64,000 nucleotides of DNA from Opisthocomus hoazin (taxonomy: Eukaryota > Chordata > Aves > Opisthocomiformes > Opisthocomidae), in the NCBI RefSeq assembly GCF_030867145.1, contig NC_134418.1, positions 50,753,682 to 50,817,681 of the forward strand, written 5' to 3'. How positions within the stretch are numbered: position 1 is the first letter of the stretch; every line of letters starts with the position of its first letter. Of the stretch, positions 36,643 to 50,024 are shown in pieces. The position numbers and the translations under genes were made by a program. Under the pieces are notes generated by a model. The model did not search any database. It saw only the letters and a list, made by a program, of their open reading frames with translations, and was not told the DNA's origin.

Positions 36643-39600
36643 TTAAATGCAAGCAATAGCTTTGGCATTTTTGATAACATAAAAGCCGTAGGAGAAGGCT
36701 GGAAGGCCGAGTATGCTGCCAGGACCAAGGGGTTTTTCAATAAGCTCTGGCAGTGTGGTGTCATCCACCATCCGTAGCACATGGCCGTTCAGCTCAATAG
36801 ACCTGTGGAGAGACAGAAAAACTCTTTGGGCAGCTGTGCTCTGCTTGCCATAGAGCACAAACAGCTCTGTAGCACAAGCAAGTTAAGAAGTACATGTTTC
36901 TTACTCTCCCTAGTGAGGTTAACAGCAGAATAGGCTTTGAAAAGTACAAATTTTAATTGGTTTTTCTCCTGCAAATATTAAGGTAACTTCTATGCCCACA
37001 GAGCAGATCCTTCCCATGCCAATGCATTAACGATAATGACAAAAGAAACCATACAAAGCCTGAACGTATTGCTGTAAATCAGGAGCCTGCACTTGTGAAA
37101 GCACTATACCTGTGCTTGTGCAAAAGAAAAAGGACTTTAGCAGCTGGTCCAGAGCCCTGAAGCATGCTAGGAAAAAGCTTCCCAACTAACATTGAACAAG
37201 TGTCCTTGTACCTTAGCAAGCTTTCAGCAGCCTGATTTTAGGAGACTTAATTTGACAGAAGTCAGGCCTCACTGAAAAAAAACCCAGATGACAGAATGGT
37301 AACCTATCTCCCCACCTTGCAAATTGCATAAGGTGAGGTTTTAGAGGCCATCTAACTCTACTCACAATCCTTTCTACAGAGACAGGAGGAATTGCACGCT
37401 TACCTGGAAAGTACATTCTCTTTGCCATGAGGCAATAAGAGGTACTGATCCACGTGCTTGCTCGATAAGTAATTTGGTAGCTGTAAGTGTTGGGTAATGT
37501 TGTAGAGGTTTAAGGCAAACAGCGTCACGTCCCCTTCTCTGTACTTTGGGCTGCAAGGCAAGAGAAGATAATGGTGGGGATTGGGTGAGAAAGAAGTTTC
37601 AGAGAAATAACGCGCATCCTTGCGCTGTCCCACGTTGCTTTTGCTGGCCTGGGGGTGGCCGTGGGCTCAGTTTCTGGGATATTTCACCCTTTCTGGAGGC
37701 TTACTGGAGGGTGTTTGTGCAGTGGAGGTAGACGCGGAGCTTCTTCTCATCAGCTCCTGCCAGGCCAACCTGCAGCACCTTGGTACCCACCAGCTTCTTG
37801 TAGAGCAGCGAGAGCCAGTAGTCCTGGGAGGCACAAACACACACGTAAGCACTTGTGTACATGCCAGGTACTCCACACGGTGCTTAATGTAACACCCATT
37901 TTGCTGGTAACTTCAGGGTATGTTTCCCCCCACAATTTGTTGCTTTACCAAGTTTTTCACCATATCTATTTAAATTCCCACAAACAACATTAGCTAAGAG
38001 AAAACCCTGCCTCCAAGCTGCAGAGCAGCTGTGTTTATGAGGTACCTTAGAGTCACTTTCCCCTTTATATGCAAACCTCAGAGCTCTTTCTGTGGTGGAG
38101 ACACTGTTTTCGTTTTGGCAACGCCCTTCTGCAGGGTGCAGAGCAACCCACGGCTGAGCCTGCGGGGGATGGATGAGCTGCCCTGCCTGTGGGAAAGCCT
38201 CTGCCCCATCCACAGGCACAACACCGGGGAGAAGCCCCCGACAAGCTCTATGCCTTTCACTAACATCGAGCTTTTGGAAGGTCTCGGGATTAATTTCTGA
38301 ATGCCAGTCAAGAGTAAATCCTCTGACACCCCAGGATGATGCCCAGTGCAGACTCATTTTTTTCCAGGTCTGCTTTTTCTTGCATCTTGACCGCTACTTT
38401 TCCTCAATGAAGTCCATGACCGTACCAAAGACAGTGCATGGTCTGTGCAGCAGTGTTTTGGGGCTGGGAGGCCACAGGCAGACTGCATTTTGCAGCATCG
38501 CTTCTCTGAGTGCAGCCCCAGGGGAGGATGTGCTCCAGCTGGCGGGTTTCGAAGAGCTGCTCCCAGCTCATCTGTCTGTCTTTGAGGTTTTCCTAGAAGG
38601 AAAACTGTTGTGCTTCAATCCTGACTCTCCATGAGCCTGGGGAGGTGACTTTTCCTATCGGCTTGCAGGCTCAGCACCTCTACAAGAAGGTGCAGCCTTC
38701 TGACACTGCTATGCTTCTTCATTTCCAGGCTAACTAAAACTGAGGGACCTGGGTTTGGATTTTCCTGCCTCTAAAACATTATTAGCTTGATTAGTGTTTG
38801 TACTGCCTATAGATGAGGACCAAGGCACATACTTTCGGTCCAAATTAAACCTATTTTAAATAGAGGAAATAAAAAGCCCAACGCAACAAGCTTGACAACG
38901 CAGCCCCTGGTACAGGGACCAGCTGAACAGGCAGGACAGAAAAACCCTCTGTGCTGGGTTTCCTCTCAGATGGTCTCTATGAGCCTGTGAAAATCACAGC
39001 TTGGAAGCAGAAAAATGAGAGCAAAGCTAAAAAGAAAGATGCTATCCTCTCACTCCAAGGTAAGTGCTACTAGCACAAAGAAACACTCTGTACGTGCAAG
39101 AAAAACAGTTCAAATAATGATGTTCCATCACAGCAGAATGTTATTTCCTAACAAATCCAACTATACTAAATGCATGTTTTCATTTAATTATCCTTCAGCT
39201 ACTACTGAAGGCTAAATATGCTCATGACCTAAGAAATGCTTGAGTCTTGACTTTCTGTTGGTTTTCACTTTATTGTTTATTATAATACCTCGTATCACTT
39301 CTCTTTAAAAACTACTCATCACTCAGCTGAAGAGTACTCAAACCAAAACAGTCCATCCAGAAAAGCCTTGTGAACTCCAGAAGCATCTGCATACAAATCA
39401 AAGCCTCATGTCCCAGAAATCAGTCTCTGCTGTGCTAAAGACTAGCTGCATCCCTGCAGTTGCAGTAAATACCTTGTATCTATATATACACAATACAGGA
39501 ACCCATAATGAAACATGAGCTAACTTTAGGTGCAAGGATAACTATGACTATCCTACAAAATCTGTTGCTATCTTGTTTTTTCAAAATAGCTGACTTGTAT

Positions 39601-42600
39601 CTCCACATCCAGTGTTGCCTGTGCAGAAATACACGCAGCATTCAGACGGTGTTAGCAGGGTTGCATACATACCGGTAAAGGCTCAAAGTTGGCATCCACC
39701 AGGTGATAGGTCCCCGCCCCGAAGAAAACCTGTCTCATCACCACGTCAATCCCCTGCCTGGCTGAAAGCCCGAGTTTGTCCAACCACCTGCCAAAAAATG
39801 AGGCAAAAAACATGCAGAAGAAATTGCCAATCTCAACCATACACTGTTGCCCCTCTCCAACCAGCTCGGGAAGTAGGCAAGCAAGAATTAGAGTATGATG
39901 CTGACTTCCTTAAAACCACACAACTAATTTCAATTCAAGTCTTGCACTGATTACCTTAAAAATTTTTTTCAGACCACCTATGGAGGTCTAAGCTGGTGGG
40001 AACAGTTGCTCCACTCCCCTGTTTGCAGGTGGTGGAAACTAGGAGCGGCAGCTGAACTGGCTAAGGGCCTGAAGGCTGAGAGAAATCATCACACGAACGA
40101 CCAGGTTGCCTGCCTTTACCAAGCTTTGACTTGCTGACCCACCAAACCCTGATGAAAAGGTCATCATACCTTACAGGAGGGAAAAAAATACATTGCGACC
40201 ATGTTTTTGGTTAATTTTCAAAGTGTGAACCACACATTCCCATGCAACTTTATCTCCCTGAATGTACAAATTGATAAAAATGCTCAGAAAAGCCGGAATT
40301 TTTTTATTTAAATGAAATACTACAATTGGAGTCCTTGGAGACAATTATTTTCATGACTAGATTTCACTTTGGTTAGCTACTTCATGGTGGTTGAAGGATG
40401 ACATTGGAAAAGGACACCCATCTCATGAATGACTTTCTGTCCGCACAAAAGGATAGAGTGAGCATTGCAGATTTGAGGGCAGAAATACAACTTTCTCACA
40501 CTTCTCATCCCTTGTTTCCCACAGGAATCTGCTGTTACCTGGGCCTACACTGAACTTCAAGCATGGGAGAAGCGCGCAGGGAGGGGTGCGAGGATCCTCA
40601 ACCCATCCATTGCCTGTGCTTCCCGGGAAGCCTGAGGGGGACTTTCCTCCCGTGGTGCATATACCCCCTTCAGCTGCTAAAATGTGTAATTTCCCCACAC
40701 CTGTGACACAGAACTCACATAAAGCCAGCAACATAAGTGTTGGACAGCCTGGGAGCTCCACCTCCATAGGCAGAGCTCGTCTCTCCTAGCCAGATCTTCT
40801 TGTCAGGCACAGTCCCACCAACAATCTGGCCGGTGTCATGTAGGGAAGAACACAAAGAGACAACAGTTACGATTTCTGGCTACTGAAATAACGGGCAATC
40901 TAAATTTTGTGCTTTAGCCAAATGCTTACGTACAACATTTATGTTTAAAGGCTAACATCCCGCTACTGAGGCGGGATGTCACAGAAATTTTGATCAAAAG
41001 GACTAGAAACAAAGTTACTTCTCTCCTTCCCCCCCAAAAAATCACATCTATATATGTAGAATGAAGCAAGCATCACTAAAAGCCAGGTCCTGTAAGTCTT
41101 CTCATGCTGAGTAGTGGTATACTCTAAGTTACACCGTTCTCAGTATCTTAAAATACAAAGAAGTTAACTGCATCGATAAATGAGAATGTTGTAGGTTTGT
41201 GATGGATCTGGCATCACGCGTGCTGCATGGCAAACTACTGGAACTCATTTATTATTAGCATTGCTATTTTTTTTTGTTTTATTTACAATGACAGCAGCAC
41301 CCAAGCTTTGAGGATCCCTGTTTATGGCTAGTAAGAAGTTGTACTTAATTCTGGATTCTCTGCTAACCCCCTGGGAAACTGAACATAGGAATGATTGAAC
41401 AGGACAAGGCACCTCCAGGACTTTGCGTACAGCTGTGGCAAATGTATCCAGCACTTTAGGGCTCAAGAAATCCGCCCTTGTTGCACTTCGTCCATTCACA
41501 TAGTAACTGGAAATGGAAAAAAAACACAAAACCCACAGCCAAAATTCAGGGAAAATACCACCACTGATACAAAACACCACCAGAAGTACTCAATCGCTTG
41601 ACACATTTATCCACAGCGCTATTTTTCTGTCTAGTTCTTCTTTTTTTTTTTTCCAAATGTGTAGGTATGTTGTTTGTATTTAAGGGACTATCAGGTATAA
41701 TTACCTTGTTGGAGGCATGATGTCACAGAAATTTTAATCAACAGTAGTAGGGTGTTTTTGCATCTGCTTACTTAGAATGAGGAAAATATTACTGAATAAG
41801 AGCCAGCTTCCGTAAATCTTCTCTTGCTGAGCAGTCTGACATTCCTATGTCATTACTTGCTTTACTGTATCAAGTTGAAAATATCAGATGCCAGCTTCTG
41901 TCTCTCAGCTGGAGTATTTTGGCCACCTGGAGAGGAACGGGATGGAGGCATCCCTATGGGATGAAGGTTGCCCTCCACCATAAGCAGAAGAGCTTTCAAG
42001 TCTTGTTGGTCCAAATAAAGAACAGGATACTGGCATCCCTCTGTTTTTTTGCATTTCATCATGCTATCACTCAGTCCTGCCAGAATTAGCTGAGGTCTTC
42101 CAGCCACAAGAGGAAGCTAAAACCTGATAATTCTAAATTAGTAAAGAAAACAATGCATGCCCATTTAAAGCAAAGGCAGCTACAGGGCAAGAACAGCCCA
42201 GGAAGGGGAAAGGACGCATTGTATGCCTTGCTAGCAGCTCAAAATACATAGATAAGTCATGTATGCATACATATCTACAATATAAGCATGTGCATCTTTT
42301 CCCACTGTTATCTGACTGCTGCATGTCACCGTGCTGCATTCAACTCAGGAAAAAAAAACCATCTTGACATGGAAATCACTTTGAAATGTGGAGTTCATGG
42401 CCTGTGCCCCAGGGCCAGCTTAGCGCGCTGCCCACCTGAACACTTCAAAACTGTATCTCTAAGCCCTGGCTCGAGAGCGAAGGGCTGGGACTGTGCTGGT
42501 GCTGTATGCACTGCGGGTGGGACCCAAGCGTGGTTGCCTGCACACAGCCAGAACTGACTTGGAGAGCAAATGCGAGGGAGCAGGAGAAGCTGGTAGCACT

Positions 42601-45600
42601 TCTCTATGGACAAAGGTCAGCCAGACCTGGAGGGCTTTTCACTTATATCAAACTGACATTAATAGAGAAAAAAGCCAGCATGGAACGCATCAGCCAACAA
42701 AGCCTCTGCTGCATTTTTTACGAGAAGCTGGGTGCATTTGCCAGCAGGGTCATCAGTAACTCCCTGAATTTGCTTTCAGGGAGCGAAGCTTTCACTCAAG
42801 CCGGTTCAGCCTTTCTAATGCCAAGGAGGGCACCAATGTCAGGGGTACTAACGCTGTTTCAAAGCCCAGCCACCCACAGGTTGTTTAAAACCTTATGTCA
42901 AAAACCTTCTTCTGTTGCAGAAGTTCAGCACAGGCATTTCTGCAGAGTAAGTCTGAGCTACCTTCTTTTCCATGTATATGACACCTCCTTCTTCCCACGG
43001 GAAAGTACATTTTATTTGCAAGAGTTGGCAGCTTGAAGCTTTGAGACAACTGGGACTGCTGCTCAGATCTCACTAGCTTTTACTATATGTTGAAACACGG
43101 CATATGCAAAAAAGCTTAACCGCTGCAGAAACTCTCCTCGAGCAGGGGAGAGTGTGACCTACCCCCTCATGCTCTTCTAAGAAATAAAGCATCCGTTCCA
43201 TCTATTTCTCCACATCCCACTTCTGTTTTTCTCAGTGCACATATTTAGGAAGCAAGATGACCGTCTTGCACATGCTGCATTCCCCGGTCCTATGCCTACG
43301 TTACAAACCCCTGCCTGCTGCTTTTGGGTCTCTGCACCAAGTAGCCTCTTTGGAGACCTTGTGCATTTCTGTAACATGCTCCCTCAATTCATCTCTTATT
43401 CTTAGTAAAGCAGTTTGCAGAAAGGCACCACAGGAACTGCTAATATGGGTATTTCACGCCCTCCTTCCTGCTGAGATGTTCAAATTGACACTTTATAAAG
43501 AAAACAGCGATAAACAGAGTGACGATGGTATCCGAGCAGTACTTACTGGTGCCACGTAACAGAGTCAATCACCTTCCCTCCCGATTTCAGGAAACTGCAA
43601 CCAGAGCGGATGTGGTGGAGAGCAGTGTGTTAGCAGGTACCGGTGATGGGTCACAGGCGCCCACAAGTGAGCTGCCATGCACAGCCCTCCCCTCTACCCC
43701 TGGCTGGCAGTAGTGATAGTGAACTGCTTTGGGGCCATGCTTGCAATGGTTTTTAAATGGGCTCAAATAGGCTGGATGTATCCATTTGTACATCCTTACT
43801 ATTGATTTGGAGCAGAAAAATCCTTAAAACCCTGCCCAGCTGCCTCCCCATGCCCCCTGCATCTGGGTGCAGATGAGCCACCACTATCCATGCCTGCCCA
43901 CCCTGGGGGGTGCCGCCGGGGTCCCACTCCCCTACCTTCTCAGTAGTCTCTGCGTGTGCTTTCGGGGCTGCCCGACATCGGGACCGTAGAGCTTCGCGTG
44001 CCGGTAGAGGACATAGTTATTCAGAAGTTGGCGTAAGTGAATAAAATCTTGCCCCAGCTGGAAGCCGTCGATGTAGACACCAGATTTCTTTCTGAAGCTA
44101 TTGGGCTCTGGGGGAGACACATGAGCATCAGCACCCTGCTCCAGTTTCGAGTTTCGGGGCACAAAATACACAGCTTGTTCCACGTAGGGAGTACCAACCC
44201 CCTATGGCTTCACGTGGTTTGGCATGGTATGGGTGAGATGTTCAAAGGCGATGAGCACGAAAACTGAAAGCCCGGGTGACAGAGCGTGGTGCTCTGCAGC
44301 ACTCTGTCCCAGCCAGTCCCCATAGGTGACATCCTGCACCTCGCGAGACATCCTTCACCTCATCTCAGAGCCTTGGTGGGAGCATCAAAATCATCTCAAT
44401 TTGCTCATTTGTTGGGCTTTCCATGAAATCCCTCCTTGCAAATTAAGACCTTAATGTTTCCTATTAAAACATCACCTTGCCTTTACGGGCCATCATCTAA
44501 AACATCCAAAATTGCCAGCCACAGCCACCAAAATTACCACCTGCGGTGGTACCTTTCCAGGTGACTGCTGGCCTGGCCCACAAGCAGGCTTTGCACTTAC
44601 CGTTCCCGAGCTCCCAAGAGATGTTGTACCTCTGCGAGGCACAGTAGCCTAGCAGCGCCTGGGCATTCGAGCTGTCCCACTGCAAGTCATCTTTCCGCAG
44701 CAATGCGTTGAGCCCAAAGATCAGGTGAAAACCTGAGCAGTTTGCAAAGCTGTAGAGAATATCCAGTGTATTTCCTGCTCAGAGGAGAGAGGGGAGGATG
44801 TTTATCTCAAGGTTACAGCATGCTATTTGAGCTCTGGCCAAGCGACAATCATTACTGCCTGTATTTATTTAGCCTGGTGCTGCAGATATGCCAAGCTCTC
44901 CCAGTCAGGCAAAAGAGCTCAGACCTTACTACATACCATACTGCAAGGTGCTGAGATACTCCCAACTTCTGCAGCAGCTGAATGTTATTAAATATGAGGT
45001 GGCAGACAGTAGAAAAAGATTTCTTAGAAACATTTCACTCACTTAGAAAAATATTAATTTTCAGTGGTTTTAGCTCCTAACAGCCTACAACCCTTTTAGC
45101 GCAGGGCAGAGATTTGCAGCCCCCTTGTTATAAACCCTAGCAGAAAAATCCATCAAAGTCTTACTTGTAATGGTGGTGTTTTTGTGCTTTTTCCAGTTAT
45201 GCTCTGCAAGAATCAGCTTCTCCTGGCTGGGCCACTGGGCCAGCAGCAGCTTCTCAACAGCAGCAAACGCAGGCCTCGAGCCACAAGCCTCTGTAGGGCA
45301 AAAGAAGGTTGACAGCAATTAAAGTCCTTGTCTTCATGGCCAGGGTCCAGCTTGCAAAGCGCTGCATCCCTCAGGAGGAATCACAACTGCTTGGTGCCAG
45401 GCGTAGCACCAGTCGTGCACTTCTGTGAGACGCTGCCCTACTTTCACAGTGTTAACCACATAGAAAAAGAGGGCTAGCTTGGTGCACAAATATGTATTAT
45501 ATATATAACGTATATTTCCCAATGTAAGGTGATGGAGATGGGACTGAGCTGTGCTTCTGGAGGATGATCACACCCCAATAAACTATTTTAGCTGAAGCGC

Positions 45601-48490
45601 CATCCAGAAACCCTGGTTCCAGTGAGCTGACAAAGCACAGGCTGTGGTGCTCAAGTAGCAATAAGCCACCCCGCCGTGCAGCGGTACGGCAGGGCTCATG
45701 GCTGTGGGCAGATATGGGGCAATGCTTCCTGTGCTGCCCGTCTTGTGCAGGGAAAAGCGCTGACTGCCCCGCACGGCTCCAACAGCAACGCTGGCAGGAC
45801 TCATGACACTTTTTCTTCAAAGCTCGTATTTTTTCTTGGCATGCAAACCAGGAACAAGCCATAACCAGAGTGGAAGGCCAGAGTCACAGCTACCCAAAGA
45901 GGAGGTGGCAGCTTAGCAAAGCAGTACGGGGGAAAAAGTACCACTCGACTTCAAAACCGAGCATCACTGGTTGGACAGTGATGTATGATTGCACTGTTGT
46001 GCTATGTAACACAGGAATAGATGGGATTTTTTTAATCTGAAGCACCTCTAGAAGGGTTTATGTGCTTTTGCTAATTTTTAAGACGAAATGGTCTTTGATG
46101 CAGTGGGAAACCCATGCACCAGAACCAAGCTTGAGCAGTTGGCAGTGGTCCGGTGGGTTTGCACTTGTCAAAGTGACCAGAGAGCAAGGCTAGCTCTGGC
46201 TTTGGCCAAGGTAGAGAAAATGGACACTCTCTTCTCATCAGATTATTTCTTCCATCCGTTACTTAATTTTCATAATGAAACCACAACTTTTGAGCTGACC
46301 TTGACCACCTCCCAGGCATCGTGAGAGCTCCCAAGGCTGCTGCAGGGAGTGTGGGGTGGCAAAGAGAGAGTCCCAGCAGGTGTCGGGGTGGATGTGAGGT
46401 CCCCCGTGCCCTTCCTTGCTTTTCCACGGCTGGCACAGCTCCTCCCATGGACCGTGCTGAAGGTCCACAGATCTCCTCTCCATTGAGGAGAGCAATCCCG
46501 AACCCGTGGAGGACCCCCAGGGCTGCCGCCATGCCCTTGTGACATACCCAGCCTATATCAAAGCCACCTCCTAAACCCAGGATGGTTTTGAGTCTAACAT
46601 GTTTTACCTTGCTGGGCCTGAAGTTCCCAAAGGATTTTTTCTTCCAAAGTTGAATCCTTGTTGGGATCAAAGATGAGAAAATCCGTCTTGGTGCCGCCAA
46701 ACCTCAGGAAACCTGGGGACAGAGCTGTTGCCAGGGCACGCAGTTTGGGATTGCTGAGGAAACGATGTCAAGAAACAGAATAAAATCTGTATTCATGCAG
46801 ACTATGGTTTTGGTGTAGAGGTTAAACACGGCAAGTGCTCGGAGGGACGTTCTGCAGTAGGTGATCTGGTGTACCCAGCAGCCTCAGGACACTCCTGACC
46901 CCTTGCTGGACCTGCGCCCCAGCCCGCTGCACTGTGCATCAGAGACGCTGCTGGCCAAGCAGGCCAGGAGAACGTTGGTGAGGCAGCGAGGGGGAGATGT
47001 GCCCCAGGAAACAGGCTCACAGATGGGGAGTCAAATCCTGGTGGCAAAATAAGGGAATACTTCAAAACAAGGTGGTTTTTTTTTCAAGAAATTCTGTTCC
47101 CCTATATTTTTTGGTGTTTTGTTTTTTTTTGTACAAAACTAACATACCAGTACCTTGAGAAGACGGACGTAAAACTGACTTTACACCATCAGTCCCAATT
47201 TCCATCAACAACAGCCAAAGCGATCGCTTTTGTACCCAAGAGAGATTAAGAGTCCATGTTGGGACAAGTATTAGCTTTAGTGAAGCAGGTTTATGAAATA
47301 ACGTAAGCTCTGCCCCTGCGACTTGCATGCACCCCAAGCAGGACGTGCAGCACCGACACCTGGTCTTGGCTGGGGAAACCGCGAGGCATCGGAGGATGCT
47401 GGGCGCAGAAGCACTATCTGCTCCGTGGCGACACGCAGCAGATTAGGGGCCACCAAGTACTTCCCCTTCCTCTCGTGGCAGCAAGGTTGGCCCCATACTG
47501 AACCCCAGGGTGTGCGGCTGGGGATGGAGGTTTGAGACCTCAGCTCTTTGCAGTAAAGCTGGTGTCACCTTTCTCCCCACCTTGGTGAGGAGGAAAAGAT
47601 AAAAATGGTGGGAGGAGGGAAATCAGGACTGGAAAAATACAGAGGGGCTAAAACATGAGATCACACAGATGAAAAGGAAAGAACTAAGCTTCCAAAAAAG
47701 GCAGAATCAAAAGGAACAGAGCACAAAAAAAACCCAAAGCAAAAGCAGGGAAGAAAGGGCAAGAGAGAAGTCGCAGCCAAACGGACAGTCAGGGAACGCC
47801 ATCCCTCGGCAGTCCAGAGTTGTTCAGTGTTACCCAAGCAGGGAAAACGTCTTCGTTTTTACGATCTCTCGATTCAGTTTTGATGGCAGCAGACCTTCCT
47901 CAGCATTTATTTGACTTTACGTTGACACTGCCCCAGTAAACATTTGCAAAGCTGCCCGAGGACTCGGCCAGCAACGGCAGGTACCGCCTCGCTGCCCCGG
48001 AGGGGTGAAACTGCCGAATCCCGGAGCAGAGGGCGTGCAGCAGCCTGCCCCAGCCGCGGCTCCAGGGGTTGCGTGCAACGCTCCAGGTCGCAGAGTGCAA
48101 CGACAGCGGGCTGGAAAGCTGCTGCACGCTCCTCGGCTCCCCCCGCCCCCCCAGCTTTCGCCGGCTCCCCGCCGGCATGCCCGGGCTCCCCTCTCCGCGG
48201 CTGCGGACCTCTCCCCCTGCCCCGGAAACCCCCCTGCAGCCCCTCTCCGGGGCCCGCTCGGTTATGTGTGGAACCGACGGGGAGGGAGGGAGGAAGGGAG
48301 GGAAGGAGGCGGCTCACCTCAGCAAGGCGACGTAGCGCGGGTCCCGGGCCAGGCTGGCGTCCAGGGTGAGGGAGAGGAAAGCCGGGCTCACCTCCCCTTG
48401 GGGGCTGCCCCGCAGCCCCAGCTGCAGTACGGCCGCCCGCCGCCCCCCCGTCAGCGCCAGCAGCAGCAGCGGCAGCAGCAGCAGCCCCAT
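36643..48490 (-). CDS. HPSE: Heparanase (endo-beta-glucuronidase, GH79)
   Basis: Twelve coding exons on the minus strand: 48490-48318, 46753-46608, 45290-45165, 44774-44601, 44107-43936, 43594-43547, 41506-41413, 40825-40719, 39787-39673, 37823-37705, 37550-37404 and 36802-36643. They join in frame to 526 aa. It cuts heparan sulfate chains in lysosomes and the extracellular matrix. Seen: signal peptide [23 protein letters not shown]; the acid/base Glu in GNEPNSF (about residue 207); VTWHHYYVNGR; the nucleophile Glu in [12 protein letters not shown] (about 326); [11 protein letters not shown]; and the C-terminal end [15 protein letters not shown]-glycosylation sites NTT, NIS and NIT are present. 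Length fits chicken HPSE (about 523 aa). The family is cut into 8- and 50-kDa chains around the linker, here residues of exon 3. The start follows the signal peptide and a good Kozak context; an in-frame upstream ATG (48589) is less likely. Exon 7 has a weak donor (GAG|GTGCCT). Confidence 0.97.
40962..41836 (+). repeat. Diverged direct repeat pair flanking HPSE exon 7
   Basis: Two copies of about 130-150 bp, 40962-41115 and 41710-41836, share blocks such as ATGTCACAGAAATTTT and TCTTCTC-TGCTGAG. HPSE exon 7 (41413-41506) lies between them, in a spacer of about 600 bp. I do not recognise the family. Confidence 0.6.
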
Positions 48491-48800
48491 CCTCGGCTCC
48501 CGGCCCGCCGCGCCGCCGGCACTGGCACCGGCACCGCCCCGCGCAGGGCGGGCAGCGCCCAGGGGCGGGGGCGCAGCCCCTGCCCCCACCCCTCCGCGAA
48601 GGGCGGGGGCGTCGCGAGCAGCCGGCGCCGAGACCCTCTCTTGCCCCTCTGAAGGGGGCTTCGGGCCGCGACAGCGCCCTTGTAGCGCAGCCCCGCGCCT
48701 TGAGCCCCGGCCGCCCCGCGGCCCCTCGGCCCGGCGCGCGGCACCTGAGGCGCGGCGTCACCCCCCGGCAGCCTCGACCGCTGCAGAACGCGCCCGCCTT
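47990..48800. promoter_or_regulatory. CpG island at HPSE start
   Basis: Very CpG-rich block covering HPSE exon 1 and about 300 bp upstream; TATA-less. It is open in long frames on both strands because of its composition. Confidence 0.75.
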
Positions 48801-48852
48801 GCCCTGGGCGGCTGCGTGCAACGACAGCGGGCTGGAAAGCTGCTGCACGCTC
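48096..48852 (+). repeat. Exact 36-bp direct repeat flanking HPSE exon 1
   Basis: Copies at 48096-48131 (HPSE intron 1) and 48817-48852 (upstream of the start codon), starting TGCAACGACAGCGGGCTGG, identical over 36 bases and 721 bp apart. The upstream copy abuts the CTG microsatellite. Confidence 0.85.
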
Positions 48853-48854
48853 AG

Positions 48855-48856
<2 letters not shown>

Positions 48857-48901
<45 letters not shown>

Positions 48902-48941
48902 AAGAGACGAGACGAGACGAGATGAGACGAGACGAGATGTC
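48857..48941 (+). repeat. (CTG)15 followed by (GAGAC)n
   Basis: Fifteen perfect CTG units (48857-48901), then imperfect GAGAC pentamers (about 48903-48941), about 370 bp upstream of the HPSE start codon. Confidence 0.95.
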
Positions 48942-48965
48942 AGCCTGACATCCCAGCCACGGGCG

Positions 48966-49113
48966 GGTGGTGGAGTCACCATCCCTGGAGGCGTTCAAAA
49001 AGCCGTGTAGATATGGTGCTCCAGGACATGGTTGAGCAGGCACGGTGGTGTTGGGTTGACGGTTGGACTTGATGATCTTAGAGGACTCTTCCAACCTTGA
49101 TGATTGCATGATT
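48966..49113 (+). mobile_element. CR1 LINE 3' end fragment
   Basis: Plus-strand CR1 fragment with GTGGAGTCACCATCCCTGGA, GGTTGGACTTGATGATCTTA and a degenerate tail ending GATTGCATGATTCT. Confidence 0.88.
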
Positions 49114-49119
49114 CTCCAC

Positions 49120-50020
49120 TGTGGGAAACTGAGTCACAGCAGCACGCAGCGAGCCTGTGATCAGTGCTGCTGCAGGCTGAACCCACCTTCCCCACGCTGC
49201 GACACCGTTGCAACAAGGGTGTTTGCTAATTACAGCCAACATGCAACTTGGAATTGCTGTTACGAGAAAGACTCAAGCACCCTCTGGGTCTGCTCCCCCT
49301 CATTGCTCCCTGCAGAGTCCAGCCTGTGCCAATACTCCTCCTTTAGCAACAGCTGGACTTGCCACAGAGCTCTGTCAGAAAACGGCCAGCTGCAGCCACG
49401 GGGCAGGTATTGCTTAATATACACACTATTTAATCATCTGCAGAGTTTTTAAACTATTATACCTAACATCACCATTATGTTTCCCACCTGCATCAGTTTT
49501 CTCCTGAAACATCCATCTTTCTTATTAAGTTTGTTTTCAAAACAGTCGCCTGCTGGAACACACCACGAATTGTCCAACCCTTATCTGTGAGCTTATTCGG
49601 GCACCGCACTTCCCACGCTTACCGAACTCGGGACGTTAATCAGCGCGGCTTGAGTGCTCGCCTGCCTGGCCCTTCCTGTTCCTGCTTGCTCTACGTTTTT
49701 GCACTATTAAGCAACTCGCTGCCAGAACGAGAAGAACTAGACCAAATTAACCCTGGTTCTGATAAACACATCCATGGCTCTGCCAGGAAGGAAACATCAG
49801 TGACATTCCTGACTGTCTCAGTATCTTAGTCAGGGCAAGGCTTCCCATTTCGGGGGTACACCACCAATTATACGCCTACACCCGCAGGAAGGGCTGGGGT
49901 GACTGTAAGCCAGAGGAATAATTCATCTATCAATCAGTAGATGACTAGAGCGCCATGCAAGCTACCCAGCCCCACGAGTGAACCCAGGATTTAAGAATGC
50001 AGCTCAGTGTGTGACAAAAC
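49120..50020. other. HPSE-HELQ intergenic, nothing recognised
   Basis: No gene, CR1 tail or LTR seen. Confidence 0.4.
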
Positions 50021-50024
50021 ATTG

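Noticed and set aside
42506-43036. 176-residue plus-strand open frame in HPSE intron 6
   Set aside because: No domain or family resemblance, antisense in an intron; likely chance.
47907-49109. 400-residue open frame on the minus strand over the HPSE promoter
   Set aside because: It is Arg/Pro/Ala-rich, caused by the CpG island and the CTG tract, and overlaps HPSE exon 1 in another frame.
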